Source: an alpha proteobacterium U9-1i (GTDB lineage: Bacteria; Pseudomonadota; Alphaproteobacteria; Caulobacterales; Aquidulcibacteraceae). Taken from it: a stretch of DNA of 64,000 nucleotides. The notes under the pieces were generated by a model. That model saw nothing but the letters and a program-made list of their open reading frames with translations. It was not told the origin of the DNA and ran no database searches. The translations under genes and the position numbers were made by a program. The first letter of the stretch is position 1; each line of letters starts with the position of its first letter. The DNA is taken from NCBI GenBank assembly GCA_000974665.1, contig BBSY01000002.1:744001-808000 (forward strand), written 5' to 3'. Of this stretch, positions 62,534 to 64,000 are shown piece after piece.

Positions 62534-63516
62534 GGCCGCCACGCGCCGTTCTTGTCGCGCACCTCATAGCCTTCATCGGTTTCGCGCACGCTCGGCGAAG
62601 CCAGCGGCGCTTTGCCGTGACCGCCTGGAATATCCAGCACATATTGCGGCTGCGCGACGCCAGAAGCGCGCTGGTGCAAGCGCTGCACAAGCTCTTGCCC
62701 GCGCTCCACGCTGCAGCGGAAATGCGAGGTGCCCGGCGCCTTGTCGAGATGATGCAGATAATAGGGCTTCACCCGCGCTTCCACCAAAGCCCGCATCAAC
62801 GCTTCAAGCGTGTCGACATCATCGTTCACGCCCTTCAGCAACACGCTTTGGCTCAACATCGGAACGCCTGCATCCACGAGCCGCGCAATCGCCGCGCGCG
62901 CTTCACGCGTGAGTTCACGCGGATGGTTGGCGTGCAACACGACATAGGTCGCGACGCCCTCGGCGCGGATCGCCTCCACCAAATCCGGCGTCACCCGCAG
63001 CGGATCGACAGCCGGAATGCGCGTATGCCACCGCAACACCTTCACGTGCGGGATCGCCGCCAAACGCCGCGTGATCTCCCGCGCGCGCCGCGCCGAAAGC
63101 AGGAACGGATCGCCGCCGGTGAAGATGACTTCCCAAATTTCCGGATGCGCCTCGATGTAGGCGATCGCCGTGTCCAGCTCCGCGCTCGTAAGCGTGCCAT
63201 CGCCTTGCGGGCCGACCATCTCGCGCCGAAAGCAGAAGCGGCAATAGACCGGGCAGACATGCACCAGCTTCAGCAGCACGCGGTCCGGATAGCGGTGCAC
63301 GACGCCCTTCAGCACGGTGTGCGGATCGTCGCCGATCGGATCGCTCAGTTCATCGGCAAGCGTCGTCAGCTCGCGCGCATCCGGCGAAAATTGCGCGGCG
63401 ATCGGATCGAGCGGGTCTGTCGGATCGATCAGCGCGTCCATCGCCGGCGTGATCGCCACGGCGTAACGCGCAGCCACCTGCGCCAGCGGATCGTTTTCTG
63501 CCTTCGCGGGCTGCAT
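62512..63516 (-). CDS. KamA-family radical SAM aminomutase (short, EpmB-like)
   Basis: The 334-residue enzyme has the radical SAM cluster motif CPVYCRFCFRRE, the following GGDPFLLS, VLRWHTRIPAVDPLRVT and YLHHLDKAPGTSHFRC of lysine 2,3-aminomutase-type enzymes. Its length is closer to EpmB, which converts lysine to beta-lysine for EF-P modification, than to catabolic KamA of over 400 residues. The EF-P and epmA genes are not in the window, so the choice stays open. I use the ATG at 63516 with GGAG upstream; a GTG at 63522 overlapping the GNAT stop is an alternative. Confidence 0.88.
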   Translation of the reverse strand: MQPAKAENDPLAQVAARYAVAITPAMDALIDPTDPLDPIAAQFSPDARELTTLADELSDPIGDDPHTVLKGVVHRYPDRVLLKLVHVCPVYCRFCFRREMVGPQGDGTLTSAELDTAIAYIEAHPEIWEVIFTGGDPFLLSARRAREITRRLAAIPHVKVLRWHTRIPAVDPLRVTPDLVEAIRAEGVATYVVLHANHPRELTREARAAIARLVDAGVPMLSQSVLLKGVNDDVDTLEALMRALVEARVKPYYLHHLDKAPGTSHFRCSVERGQELVQRLHQRASGVAQPQYVLDIPGGHGKAPLASPSVRETDEGYEVRDKNGAWRPYPRDGA

Positions 63517-63518
63517 GC

Positions 63519-64000
63519 TCACACTCCGAAAGCCTTCGCGTAACGGACGCGGCCGCCGGCTTTCAGCGCATCGGGCCAAAGCTCTAGCGCCATAAAGGCC
63601 GGACCCGAGAACGGAGCTTCCAGCGATTCGGTTAAGTCCGGCGAGAAGCCGAACTGCGGATAATAGTCCGGATGCCCCAGCACAATGATCGCTGGCAGGC
63701 CCAAATCAGCGCAGGCGGCATTGCCGGCGCGGATCAAGGCCTTGCCAATGCCGGCTCGTTGAAACGCCGGAAGGACGGAAACCGGGGCGAGCGCCGCTGC
63801 GTCCATCGTTTCGCCGTCGCGTTCGATTTTCAGCGGCGAGTAGAGAATGTGCCCCTGTAGCGCGATGTCGCTCGCCGCGACCAACTCCACCAGCACATCG
63901 CCATCGGCGCGCAATTGCTCCACCAAGTTCGCCTCGTCGTCCTGTCCGAAGGCGTTGCGGAGGATGGCGCGGATGGCGGGAAGGTCGCCGGAGGTGGCAG
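63519..64000 (-). CDS. GNAT-family N-acetyltransferase (5' end outside window)
   Basis: The frame stays open to the right edge of the window. Visible are the GNAT start region (AIRAILRNAFGQDDEANLVE), strand LQGHILYSPLKIERDGE, the acetyl-CoA loop VLPAFQRAGIGKALIRAG (Q/RxxGxG/A motif) and the YQF-type YYPQFGFSP. It matches the small YhbS-like predicted acetyltransferases. The substrate is unknown. It is coupled to the downstream radical SAM gene (3 bp between stop and ATG); a link to EF-P lysine modification is speculative. Confidence 0.9.
   Translation of the reverse strand, partial: ATSGDLPAIRAILRNAFGQDDEANLVEQLRADGDVLVELVAASDIALQGHILYSPLKIERDGETMDAAALAPVSVLPAFQRAGIGKALIRAGNAACADLGLPAIIVLGHPDYYPQFGFSPDLTESLEAPFSGPAFMALELWPDALKAGGRVRYAKAFGV

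Overview
The window is dense, GC-rich bacterial chromosome from an alphaproteobacterium. Evidence includes a recF tail near gyrB, cobS/cobT preceded by a BolA/J-domain pair, MmcB, CarD, ExoD, a gene-transfer-agent-type terminase, FdxA, an SUV3-type helicase and a CYP153 P450. Many lipoproteins and dispersed palindromic repeats would suit the Caulobacterales/Hyphomonadaceae side of the class, but that placement is inference. Almost every gap is short; the largest non-genic stretch (5451-6323) is filled with repeats.

Layout. 1-5450: recF end, an unknown gene, a CYP153 alkane-hydroxylase-type P450, ExoD and gyrB. 5451-6323: 228-bp tandem repeats and a truncated GIY-YIG gene. 6324-7826: an orphan GTA-type large terminase with an N-terminal HTH. 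7823-10939: a sulfide/persulfide detoxification locus (TauE-like exporter, rhodanese-DUF2892, BigR/SqrR-type repressor, divergent persulfide-dioxygenase-like hydrolase) with an operator over both promoters. 11010-20597: cell-envelope and housekeeping genes (cytochrome c, ThpR, class III sirtuin, zincin, diiron protein, DUF3616 protein, MmcB). 20594-32428: DUF1254/DUF1214 pair, bolA, J-domain protein, cobST, site-2 protease, rpmB, SUV3-like helicase, S4 protein, fdxA, carD. 32482-35349: nuclease lipoprotein and gamma-glutamyltransferase. 35429-40261: an ArsR-headed cluster with five SRPBCC/AHSA1 domains (one protein carries three), YceI and a GST, behind a clear promoter/operator. 40266-43829: VOC, SIMPL and acyl-CoA ligase genes.

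43895-54366 is a compact integrated element of about 10.5 kb in the 3' end of tRNA-Arg(CCU). It is bounded by a 17-bp direct repeat and has short GTGACTAACC repeats near both ends. It encodes a RepA-like ATPase, an HK97-type capsid and portal, an excisionase-like HTH and a tyrosine integrase, but no recognisable terminase, protease, tail or lysis gene. It therefore looks like a capsid-encoding phage satellite rather than a prophage. In its middle, on the opposite strand, lies a four-gene cargo operon: a ThsB-like TIR protein translationally coupled to a four-helix membrane protein, followed by a zinc-ribbon/DnaJ-type finger protein and a second membrane/coiled-coil protein. No canonical Thoeris ThsA is present, so this is the best candidate here for an undescribed anti-phage system.

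54583-64000 returns to chromosome: a TrkA-N protein with a C-terminal RyR domain, PhoX, SelO, a LprI/DUF3298-like lipoprotein, an MITE-like inverted repeat, an MFS transporter, a short KamA/EpmB-type radical SAM enzyme and a GNAT gene cut by the window edge. All function calls rest on reading motifs by eye; no database search was run.
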